Made by a program: the position numbers and the translations under genes | NCBI GenBank assembly: GCA_902806375.1 | Contig: CADCWK010000193.1 | Span: 1-5,410, forward strand | DNA from: an uncultured Thermomicrobiales bacterium | GTDB taxonomy: Bacteria; Chloroflexota; Chloroflexia; Thermomicrobiales; UBA6265 | Direction of reading: 5' to 3' | DNA: 5,410 bases | Notes under the pieces: model-generated | Seen by the model: the letters and a program-made list of their open reading frames with translations, nothing else | Database searches by the model: none | What the model was told of the DNA's origin: nothing | In this document: one piece after another, positions 1 through 5,410 of the stretch | Layout of the letters: each line of letters opens with the position of its first letter | Numbering within the stretch: position 1 is the first letter of the stretch

Positions 1-14
1 AGAGTATAGGCCGG

Positions 15-28
15 GCTGACCGGTCAGC
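15..28. repeat. perfect 14-bp palindrome GCTGACCGGTCAGC
   Basis: The sequence equals its own reverse complement with no spacer, centred between 21 and 22. As RNA it could only form a five-pair stem with a CCGG loop, and no T-run follows, so it is a poor terminator. As DNA it looks like a site for a dimeric regulator, about 30 bases before the candidate -35 at 58. A palindrome of this length can occur by chance in a few kilobases of GC-rich DNA, so function is only a suggestion. Confidence 0.35.
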
Positions 29-57
29 GATAGCGCCACCCAGACGACGCCACTCGC

Positions 58-86
58 TTGACGTTTCGCCGTGGGCGGACCATGCT
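58..86 (+). promoter_or_regulatory. weak candidate sigma-70-type promoter for mutS
   Basis: TTGACG (58-63) matches the -35 consensus at five of six bases. Exactly 17 bases later, CATGCT (81-86) matches TATAAT at only three of six. Transcription would begin near 93, leaving a leader of about 230 bases before ATG 326, or a shorter one if an upstream start (170 or 284) is used. The good -35 and ideal spacing support it; the poor -10 and long leader weaken it. Confidence 0.22.
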
Positions 87-325
87 CATCCCACCCCGTC
101 GCCGCTCGATCCCGCACCCGGCAGGTCGTCGTTGGCCGCACGACGCTGCTCGCCCGGAACTGGATAGCCATGCCTCGATCGCGATCGGTCAGATCACTTC
201 GCGTTCCCCGTTCGGCCCCCGATCCCGACGCGGGACCGATCCCCGCCGAGGTCGCGCCCGGAGGCGTAACGGGAGCGTCGTCGGTGGCCATTCCCGGTGC
301 AGCCCCCACGATCGGGGCGACCACC

Positions 326-3247
326 ATGGCCGAGACCCCCTCGGATCGGAGCCCCCTGCCGGTGCGCCTCGACGACGAGGGCCCTGACATCCTTCCTGGC
401 GCCCCAGACGATCACGAGGACGTCCCCCTCCTCCCGGGCTCGGCACCGGACCGGGACGAGATCAACGCCGTCCCGTTGCGCCGGCAGTACCTCGCCGTCA
501 AGCGGCGCTACCCCGACGCGATCGTCCTGTTCCGGCTGGGCGACTTCTATGAGACGTTCGATGGGGACGCCGAGGTCCTCTCGCGGACTCTCGACGTCGT
601 CCTGACGTCCCGTGAGATGGGCAAGGGTCTGCGCATCCCGATGGCGGGAGTCCCGCATCACGCCGCCGAGAGCTATATCGCCCGGCTGATCCAGGCTGGC
701 TACAAGGTGGCGGTCTGCGAGCAGGTCGGCGACATCCCACGCCGCGGGCTGGTCGAACGCGACGTCACCCGCGTCGTGACCCCTGGGACCGTCACGGACG
801 AGGCGCTCCTCGACGCCCGGAGCAACAACTACCTCGTCGCGGTCGTGGCCGAAGGACGCCGGGCCGGGCTGGCGCTGGTCGACATCACCACCGGCGAGTT
901 CGCGACGACCGACATCGCCGCCGATACCCCGGAGGAGGCCCTGCTCGCGATCGGGCGCGAACTGCTCCGGCTCCAGCCGGCCGAGATCGTCGTGCCGGCC
1001 GGTGACCTCGCCGCCTGGGCGCCGGGCCTCGAGCCGCAGGCCTGGCTGGGCGAACGCTTCGCGGGGGGGCGCGGGCTCTCGCCCACCGACGCCTGGCGCT
1101 GGCAGGACGACCGCGCGGCCGCTGCGCTCCAACAGCACTTCCACGTCGACTCCCTCGACGGTTTCGGTTGCGCCGGCCGGCCACTGGCGATCCGCGCCGC
1201 CGGCGGTCTGATCCACTACCTCCAGGACACGCAGATCGCCGGGCTGCGACAGATCACCTCGCTCCGGACCTATCAGCTCGACGCCTACATGACCCTCGAC
1301 GCCCAGACCCGGCGGAACCTCGAGCTGACCGAGAGCAGCCGCGGCGACCGTCGCCACAGCCTCATCGCGGTCCTCGATCAGACGCGAACCCCGATGGGCT
1401 CACGTCTCCTGCGCCGCTGGGTCGGGCAGCCGCTGCTCGACTGCGCCGAGCTCATCCTCCGGCAGGATGGCGTCCAGGCGCTGACCGACGACGCCATCCT
1501 GCGCGCCGAGCTCCGGCAGGCACTCCGGTCGATCGGGGACATCGAGCGTCTCGCCAACCGGGCGGTGACGGCACTGGCCAACCCGAAGGACCTGACCCAG
1601 CTCCGGGCGTCACTCCGGGGACTGGCCTCGCTCGCCGACCAGGTCAGCCAGCTCCCGGGGGTCGGCGTCCCGCCCGACTGCTCGGCGACCCTCGACCTCC
1701 TCGACCGGGCACTGGCAGAGGAGCCCGGTCAGGTCCTGGGAAAGGGAGCCGTCCTGCGGTCAGGGTACGCGCCTGAGATCGACGAGTACCGCGACCGTTC
1801 CCGCGAGGCCCGCGATTTCATCGCGAATCTCGAACGGACCGAACGCGACCGGACCGCCATCCGGACGCTCAAGGTGGGCTACAACCGCGTCTTCGGCTAT
1901 TACATCGAGATCACGACCGCCGCCCTCGCCGGCGCCGAACGGGATGCCGCCCGCGCCAGTACCCGCGCCAGCTTCGCCGCCAGTCTCGACGGCAGCATCC
2001 CCGACGCTCCCGGCAGCGTCCTCCCCGTGGAGTACATCCCCCGGCAGACGCTGGCCAACGCCACCCGGTACTTCACCCCGAAGCTCAAGGAGTACGAGAC
2101 CGTCGTCCTGACCGCCGAGGAGACACTGGCCGGGCTGGAGGCCGACGCCTTCCGCCGGGTCGTCGGGCAGGTCGCCGCGTCGGTTGACCGGTTGCTTGAG
2201 GCGGCCCGCACCGTCGCTCTGGCCGACGTCCTCGCCTCACTGGCCGAGGTCGCGATCACCCGGCGCTACACCCGCCCCCGCCTGACCGACGGCAGCGACA
2301 TCGTCATCGCCCAGGGGCGCCACCCGGTTCTGGAGACGGTCCTGCCGATCGGTGAGTACGTCCCCAACGACGTCCGGCTCGATACGGCCGGATCCAGCGG
2401 CGCGCAGGTCGTCATCCTGACCGGGCCGAACATGGCCGGCAAGAGCTCGTATCTCCGGCAGGTCGCCCTGATCTGCCTGCTCGCCCAGATCGGCTCGTTC
2501 GTCCCCGCCGCCGACGCAGAGATCGGCATGGTCGACCGGATCTTCACCCGGATCGGCGCGCAGGACGATATCGCGACCGGCCAGAGTACCTTCATGGTCG
2601 AGATGCTCGAGACGGCCAACATCCTCAACCACGCGACCCGCCGCAGCCTGGTCGTACTGGACGAGATCGGCCGGGGGACCAGCACGTACGACGGGCTCGC
2701 CATCGCCCGCTCGATCGTGGAGTACCTGCACAACGCACCCCGCCTCGGTTGCCGCACGCTCTTCGCGACGCACTATCACGAACTGACCGAGCTGGAGCGC
2801 GTCCTGCCCCGGATCCGCGCGGCCCGGATGGACGTTTTGGAGGACGGCGACCAGATCGTCTTCCTGCGTCAGATCGTCCCCGGCGGCGCCGACCGCTCCT
2901 ACGGCGTCCACGTCGCCCAGCTGGCCGGCGTCCCGCGGGCCGTCGTCCGGCGGGCCGAGGAGATCCTCCGGTCCCTGGAGGCCGGAGAGGGTCCGGGGGG
3001 CAGTCCCGCCACCGGACCGGACGGATCGTCCGAATCGTCCGCCGGCCGAGGCGGGCGGCGGGCGGCGATGCGCCTCCCGCTGCCCGGGGGACACGAACCC
3101 ACCGATGGCACCTTTCAGCTGACCATGTTCGACGCGCCCAACCCGGCGATCGAGGCGCTCCGCACGCTCGACATCGACGGGATGACGCCGATCGAAGCGC
3201 TGACCCGGCTCTACGAGTTGCAGCGCCTCGCCCGGCAGGACCCATGA
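326..3247 (+). CDS. mutS: DNA mismatch repair protein MutS
   Basis: MutS recognises mismatches and small loops in newly replicated DNA and, through ATP-driven conformational change, recruits the downstream repair machinery. From the ATG at 326 the product is 973 aa, longer than the usual 850-900 aa. Visible landmarks: mismatch-wedge motif GDFYE (Phe74, Glu76), IPMAGVPHHA and VVTPGT of the N-terminal domains, clamp-domain core YNRVFGYYIEI, Walker A GPNMAGKS (700-707, Lys706), signature region ATGQST (Ser754-Thr755), Walker B LDEIGRGTSTYDG (Asp779-Glu780), and His switch FATHYHE (His816). After a low-complexity linker (about 886-930) comes a sliding-clamp motif QLTMF (931-935) and a conserved TPIEALTRLYEL tail. 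All catalytic residues are present. The start is uncertain: ATG 326 has GGGG eight bases upstream and marks where strong third-position GC begins, and its CACCATGG context matches the gene at 5326. GTG 284 (GGGAG eight bases upstream), ATG 170, GTG 362 and GTG 71 share the frame. The 1-325 region does not encode mutL. Identity is certain; the start is moderately sure. Confidence 0.97.
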   Translation: MAETPSDRSPLPVRLDDEGPDILPGAPDDHEDVPLLPGSAPDRDEINAVPLRRQYLAVKRRYPDAIVLFRLGDFYETFDGDAEVLSRTLDVVLTSREMGKGLRIPMAGVPHHAAESYIARLIQAGYKVAVCEQVGDIPRRGLVERDVTRVVTPGTVTDEALLDARSNNYLVAVVAEGRRAGLALVDITTGEFATTDIAADTPEEALLAIGRELLRLQPAEIVVPAGDLAAWAPGLEPQAWLGERFAGGRGLSPTDAWRWQDDRAAAALQQHFHVDSLDGFGCAGRPLAIRAAGGLIHYLQDTQIAGLRQITSLRTYQLDAYMTLDAQTRRNLELTESSRGDRRHSLIAVLDQTRTPMGSRLLRRWVGQPLLDCAELILRQDGVQALTDDAILRAELRQALRSIGDIERLANRAVTALANPKDLTQLRASLRGLASLADQVSQLPGVGVPPDCSATLDLLDRALAEEPGQVLGKGAVLRSGYAPEIDEYRDRSREARDFIANLERTERDRTAIRTLKVGYNRVFGYYIEITTAALAGAERDAARASTRASFAASLDGSIPDAPGSVLPVEYIPRQTLANATRYFTPKLKEYETVVLTAEETLAGLEADAFRRVVGQVAASVDRLLEAARTVALADVLASLAEVAITRRYTRPRLTDGSDIVIAQGRHPVLETVLPIGEYVPNDVRLDTAGSSGAQVVILTGPNMAGKSSYLRQVALICLLAQIGSFVPAADAEIGMVDRIFTRIGAQDDIATGQSTFMVEMLETANILNHATRRSLVVLDEIGRGTSTYDGLAIARSIVEYLHNAPRLGCRTLFATHYHELTELERVLPRIRAARMDVLEDGDQIVFLRQIVPGGADRSYGVHVAQLAGVPRAVVRRAEEILRSLEAGEGPGGSPATGPDGSSESSAGRGGRRAAMRLPLPGGHEPTDGTFQLTMFDAPNPAIEALRTLDIDGMTPIEALTRLYELQRLARQDP

Positions 3248-3276
3248 GCCTGGGATGCGCCGATCGGGCTGGGCGA

Positions 3277-3305
3277 CGGGATACGATGGCAGCGGGTACC
3301 ATGGC
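3277..3305 (+). promoter_or_regulatory. imperfect direct repeat with -10-like hexamers upstream of pepF
   Basis: CGGGATACGATGGC (3277-3290) is followed two bases later by CGGGTACCATGGC (3293-3305). The copies differ by one missing base and one G-to-C change. The first contains TACGAT (3282-3287) and the second TACCAT (3297-3302), both acceptable -10 hexamers of the TAnnnT form. No good -35 lies at the proper distance from either. A pepF promoter here would give a leader of roughly 60-80 bases. The TACGAT resembles the TACGCT before the gene at 5326, which favours a promoter role. Cotranscription with mutS remains possible. Confidence 0.35.
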
Positions 3306-3319
3306 GGGTCGATGACCCG
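3305..3319 (+). other. small GC hairpin in the mutS-pepF gap
   Basis: CGGGTC (3305-3310) pairs perfectly with GACCCG (3314-3319) around a GAT loop, and G-T wobbles can extend it by two pairs. No T-run follows, so as a mutS terminator it would be weak. It lies 54 bases before the pepF start and would be in the pepF leader if transcription starts at the -10-like sites just upstream. It may be an mRNA stabilising stem or chance. Confidence 0.3.
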
Positions 3320-3359
3320 TTCCGTCGCTGGCCACCGCGTCGTGCCGCGGCGATATCCC

Positions 3360-3363
3360 GGAG
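3360..3363 (+). promoter_or_regulatory. pepF ribosome binding site GGAG
   Basis: GGAG ends nine bases before ATG 3373, within the normal spacing range. It decides the pepF start: the in-frame TTG at 3364 touches this motif and could not be served by it. Confidence 0.7.
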
Positions 3364-3372
3364 TTGACCCCC

Positions 3373-5202
3373 ATGTCCGTTGCCGAGCACCACGGCGCCG
3401 TTCCGCCCCGAACCGCCCTCCCGGTCGAGATGACTTGGGACCTCGAGAACATCTTCCCGACCCCTGCCGCCTGGGACGCCGCCTTCGAGGCCGCCGAAGC
3501 CCGGATCCCCTCCGCCCGGCAACTCGAGGGCCACCTCGGCGATGACGCTGCCACCATGCTGGCCGCGCTGCGGCTCCGGGAGGAGCTGTACCGGGAGGTC
3601 TACCGGGTCGGCGTCTACGCGTCGCTCCGGTTCAGTGAGGATGCGAGCAACGGGGCCAATGCCGCCCTCGCCTCCCGTGCCGGCGGTCTGCAGGCGCGAC
3701 TCGGCGGGGCGGTCGCCTTCATCGACGCCGAGATCCTGACGATCGACCCCGCGACCATCGACCGGTTCTTCGCCGAGGAGAGCGGTCTGGCGCCGTACCG
3801 CTTCGCGATCGACGACCTGTTCCGGCAGAAGGATCACGTCCGCTCCGCCGAGGTCGAAGCCATCCTCGCCCAGGCCAGCGAGATCGCCGGGGCGCCCTAC
3901 ACGATCTCATCCACCTTGACCGACACCGAGCTCCCCTTTGGGACGATCACGGACGAGGACGGCAACACCGTCCAGCTCGGGCAGGGCAACGTCGACCGGT
4001 ATCTGGCCAGCCGCAACGCCGACGTCCGGCGCTCGGCCTGGACGGCCGCCGCCGACGCCCATCTCGCCTTCGGCAACACACTGGGCGAGATCCTGCAGAC
4101 TGGCGTCAAGAGCGACGTGTTCTACGCCCGCGCCCATGGCTTCGAGGCGTCGCTGGAGGCGTCGCTCTCCCCGACCAATCTGCCGCCGGCCGTGTTCCAC
4201 AACCTGATCGAGACCGTCCGGCGCAACTACCCGACCTGGCACCGCTTCTTCCGGGTCCGGCGGCAGTTGCTCGGGGTGGAACAGCTCCACCCCGGCGACC
4301 TGCACGCCCCGCTCGGCGACGATGCCCCGGTGATCGGCTGGCAGGAAGGCGTCGACCTGATCCTCGAGACGCTGGCCCCGATGGGCGAGGAGTACGTCGG
4401 GATCGTCCGGCAGGGCATCGCCGACCGGTGGGTCGATGTCCTGCCCAACCATGGCAAGGGCAGCGGCGCCTTCTCCAGCGGGTCCTATGACACCTTCCCC
4501 TACATCAGCATGAACTGGCACGACGACCTCGGCAGCGTCTCCACGCTGACCCACGAGCTCGGGCACTCCCTGCACAGCTACCACGTCAACCGCGCCCAGC
4601 CGATCACCTACGCCGGCTACTCGATGTCGGCGGCCGAGACCGCCAGCAACTTCCACCAGGCCCTGATGGGGAAGTACCTGCTTGACCGGCACACCGAGCG
4701 GGAGTGGCTGCTGGCCATCCTTGAGGAGCGGATGTCCAACCACTTCCGCTACTTCTTCATCATGCCGATCCTGGCCCAGTTCGAACTCTGGACGCACGGC
4801 GAGATCGAGGCCGGCCGCGCGCTGACCGCCGACAGCATGACGGACAAGCTCGCCGAACTGTTCATGGAGGGTTACGGCGGCGAGGTCACCGTCAGCGACG
4901 AAGACCGTCGCCGGGTGGGTGTGACGTGGGCACAGTTCCCTCACCTATTCATGAACTTCTACGTGTTCCAGTACGCCGTCGGGATCAGCGCCGCCGCCGC
5001 CCTGGCCCAGCAGGTCCTGGCCGGTGGCGAGTCTGTCGTGGCCCGCTACCGCGACTTCCTCCGCGAGGGCGGGTCGTCGTACCCGATCGACCAGCTCAAG
5101 CGGGCCGGAATCGACATGAGCACCCCCGACCCCGTCCAGGCCGCCTTCGACATCCTCGCCGGTTACGTCGACCGGCTGGAGGAACTGGCGAGGGACGCCT
5201 AG
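3373..5202 (+). CDS. pepF: oligoendopeptidase F (M3 family zinc metallopeptidase)
   Basis: PepF-type enzymes are cytoplasmic zinc endopeptidases that cleave short peptides, helping to recycle peptides from protein turnover. The product is 609 aa, normal for the family (about 600). There is no signal peptide or membrane segment, which fits a cytosolic enzyme. The N-terminal half (about 1-200, starting with the family-like TWDLENIFPT) matches the helical M3 N-terminal domain. The catalytic domain follows, with the PepF-typical block SGAFSSGSYDTFPYISMNW, then the zinc-binding HEXXH as THELGHSLHS (His394, Glu395, His398). The likely third ligand is Glu422 in SAAETASNF, 24 residues after the last His, as expected for M3. 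The C-terminal NFYVFQYAVGISAAAALA block is also characteristic of PepF. The start was chosen because GGAG at 3360-3363 sits nine bases before ATG 3373, while a TTG at 3364 directly abuts that site and is too close. It lies 125 bp after mutS on the same strand and may be cotranscribed or have its own promoter. No missing residues or frameshifts were seen. Confidence 0.96.
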   Translation: MSVAEHHGAVPPRTALPVEMTWDLENIFPTPAAWDAAFEAAEARIPSARQLEGHLGDDAATMLAALRLREELYREVYRVGVYASLRFSEDASNGANAALASRAGGLQARLGGAVAFIDAEILTIDPATIDRFFAEESGLAPYRFAIDDLFRQKDHVRSAEVEAILAQASEIAGAPYTISSTLTDTELPFGTITDEDGNTVQLGQGNVDRYLASRNADVRRSAWTAAADAHLAFGNTLGEILQTGVKSDVFYARAHGFEASLEASLSPTNLPPAVFHNLIETVRRNYPTWHRFFRVRRQLLGVEQLHPGDLHAPLGDDAPVIGWQEGVDLILETLAPMGEEYVGIVRQGIADRWVDVLPNHGKGSGAFSSGSYDTFPYISMNWHDDLGSVSTLTHELGHSLHSYHVNRAQPITYAGYSMSAAETASNFHQALMGKYLLDRHTEREWLLAILEERMSNHFRYFFIMPILAQFELWTHGEIEAGRALTADSMTDKLAELFMEGYGGEVTVSDEDRRRVGVTWAQFPHLFMNFYVFQYAVGISAAAALAQQVLAGGESVVARYRDFLREGGSSYPIDQLKRAGIDMSTPDPVQAAFDILAGYVDRLEELARDA

Positions 5203-5225
5203 CGGTCCAATCCGCAGCCGGACCG
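5203..5225 (+). other. short hairpin immediately after the pepF stop codon
   Basis: CGGTCC (5203-5208) is the exact reverse complement of GGACCG (5220-5225), separated by an 11-base loop; a G-T wobble can add one pair. It starts at the first base after the TAG stop and lies 11 bases before the stronger terminator stem. It may act as a 3' end protecting stem or as the first of two tandem hairpins. With only six pairs and a wide loop it is modest on its own. Confidence 0.35.
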
Positions 5226-5236
5226 TTCACCATGAG

Positions 5237-5268
5237 AGGGGCCGCTGGGATGATCCCGGCGGCCCCTT
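5237..5268 (+). terminator. strong GC hairpin, probable pepF transcription terminator
   Basis: The arm 5237-5250 (AGGGGCCGCTGGGA) pairs with 5254-5267 (TCCCGGCGGCCCCT) around a three-base TGA loop. This gives 14 pairs with a single G-T wobble (5246 with 5258). Only two T bases follow, so it is not a textbook U-tract terminator, but long GC stems without a long U-run are common 3' ends in GC-rich bacteria. Its place 34 bases after pepF and before a new promoter-like element fits termination. The stem is nearly symmetric but the minus-strand side has no T-run either. Confidence 0.65.
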
Positions 5269-5293
5269 GCCGCCCCCCTCCGGCTGGTACGCT
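5267..5293 (+). promoter_or_regulatory. candidate promoter for the Uma2-like gene
   Basis: TACGCT (5288-5293) is a TAnnnT-type -10 hexamer. TTGCCG (5267-5272), which begins in the tail of the terminator stem, could be a partial -35 with a short 15-base spacer. Transcription would start near 5300, leaving a leader of about 26 bases that just includes the Shine-Dalgarno at 5314-5320. The hexamer echoes TACGAT upstream of pepF. Confidence 0.4.
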
Positions 5294-5313
5294 TTCGGTA
5301 TCAGTCGGCACAG

Positions 5314-5320
5314 AGGGAGG
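5314..5320 (+). promoter_or_regulatory. strong ribosome binding site AGGGAGG for the Uma2-like gene
   Basis: AGGGAGG ends five bases before ATG 5326 (GGAGGT spans 5316-5321). It is the clearest Shine-Dalgarno in the window and fixes the start of the truncated gene, suggesting efficient translation compared with the weaker sites before mutS and pepF. Confidence 0.75.
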
Positions 5321-5325
5321 TCACC

Positions 5326-5410
5326 ATGGTTGCCAATGCCCGTCGCGCCACGATCGCGGATCTCGACGCCATGCCGGACGACGGTCGCATCTACGAACTG
5401 CTCAACGGGG
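5326..5410 (+). CDS. N-terminus of a probable Uma2-family (DUF820) nuclease, cut by window end
   Basis: Only 28 codons are visible and the gene runs off the right edge. The segment RATIADLDAMPDDGRIYELLNG closely resembles the opening of Uma2/DUF820 proteins, which commonly start with a short helix and then a PDDGRRYELIDGE-type motif. That family has a PD-(D/E)XK nuclease fold and is often present in many copies in Cyanobacteria and Chloroflexota; its biological role is poorly known, and members are often associated with mobile DNA. The start is well supported: a strong Shine-Dalgarno AGGGAGG (5314-5320) lies five bases before ATG, and a -10-like TACGCT lies about 30 bases upstream. The catalytic residues would lie beyond the window and cannot be checked, so the gene could be intact or degraded. 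The family call rests on a short motif. Confidence 0.72.
   Translation, partial: MVANARRATIADLDAMPDDGRIYELLNG

Larger units (their letters stand above)
1..325. other. upstream region without a supportable gene
   Basis: This stretch precedes mutS. Reading frames are open in places, including the mutS frame back to a GTG at 71. However, third codon positions there carry many A/T bases (for example CGA, AGA, TCA, CTT, GTA, GGA), unlike the strongly G/C-ended codons after 326, and no protein family is recognisable. The first bases could be the end of an upstream gene (GAG TAT AGG CCG GGC TGA, stopping at 17-19), but six codons are too few to judge. It holds a 14-bp palindrome and a weak promoter candidate, listed separately. 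No tRNA or riboswitch fold was noticed. Confidence 0.6.

Noticed and set aside
71..325. Extension of MutS back to GTG 71 or ATG 170
   Set aside because: Third codon positions are not G/C-biased there, the residues resemble no MutS region, and ATG 326 is better placed; GTG 284 remains a minor alternative.
58..387. Possible small Arg-rich gene upstream of and overlapping mutS
   Set aside because: It starts with TTG inside the -35-like element, is Arg/Pro/Gly-rich as expected for an out-of-frame GC-rich read, and overlaps the mutS start in another frame.
194..1357. Long antisense open frame over the 5' half of mutS
   Set aside because: It lies opposite strongly conserved mutS sequence, has no recognisable domain, and long antisense open frames are expected in GC-rich genes.
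2237..3094. Antisense open frame over the MutS ATPase region
   Set aside because: Same reasoning: composition-driven shadow of a conserved coding sequence.
3018..3319. Two hairpins with six-pair stems and the same GAT loop (3018-3032 and 3305-3319)
   Set aside because: Their stems differ in sequence and one lies in the mutS linker coding region; such short GC stems are common by chance, so they are not treated as a repeat family.
3907..4944. Long antisense open frame inside pepF
   Set aside because: It is the mirror of a well-conserved PepF catalytic domain, shows no family motifs and no ribosome site of note.
1..5410. CRISPR array, tRNA or rRNA gene, insertion sequence, attachment site or origin
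   Set aside because: No regularly spaced repeats, tRNA-like cloverleaf, transposase domain, terminal inverted repeats with target duplication, or DnaA-box cluster were seen on reading both strands.

Overview
The window is GC-rich bacterial DNA with a strong preference for G or C at third codon positions. All recognisable genes lie on the plus strand. There are two complete housekeeping genes: mutS (DNA mismatch repair ATPase) and an M3-family oligoendopeptidase F (pepF). A third gene, probably a Uma2-type PD-(D/E)XK nuclease, starts at the right edge and is cut off after 28 codons. The organism is most likely a high-GC member of Chloroflexota or a related terrabacterial lineage. The reasons are the MutS style (Gram-positive-like C-terminal tail, QLTMF clamp motif), a PepF-type peptidase and a Uma2 gene. 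High-GC Actinomycetota are less likely because most of them lack canonical MutS. This placement is an inference from memory and was not tested by a search.

Region by region: 1-325 has no gene I can support. It holds a perfect 14-bp palindrome (15-28) and a weak candidate promoter (58-86), and the mutS frame stays open through much of it without convincing coding bias. mutS occupies 326-3247. The 125-bp gap at 3248-3372 has no obvious intrinsic terminator. It carries an imperfect direct repeat containing -10-like hexamers, a small GC hairpin and the pepF ribosome binding site. pepF occupies 3373-5202. The 123-bp gap at 5203-5325 carries two hairpins in a row (the second a 14-bp stem that is very probably a terminator), then a promoter-like TACGCT, a strong Shine-Dalgarno sequence and the Uma2-like start.

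The three genes do not form an obvious pathway. MutS acts in mismatch repair, and its usual partner mutL is not adjacent. PepF trims cytoplasmic oligopeptides. Uma2-type proteins are poorly characterised predicted nucleases. The terminator and new promoter after pepF suggest that the third gene is a separate transcription unit. I found no hidden novel system. The points most worth a second look are family-level oddities of this MutS (an enlarged clamp-domain loop, an acidic N-terminal extension and a long C-terminal linker before the sliding-clamp motif) and the regulatory DNA between genes.
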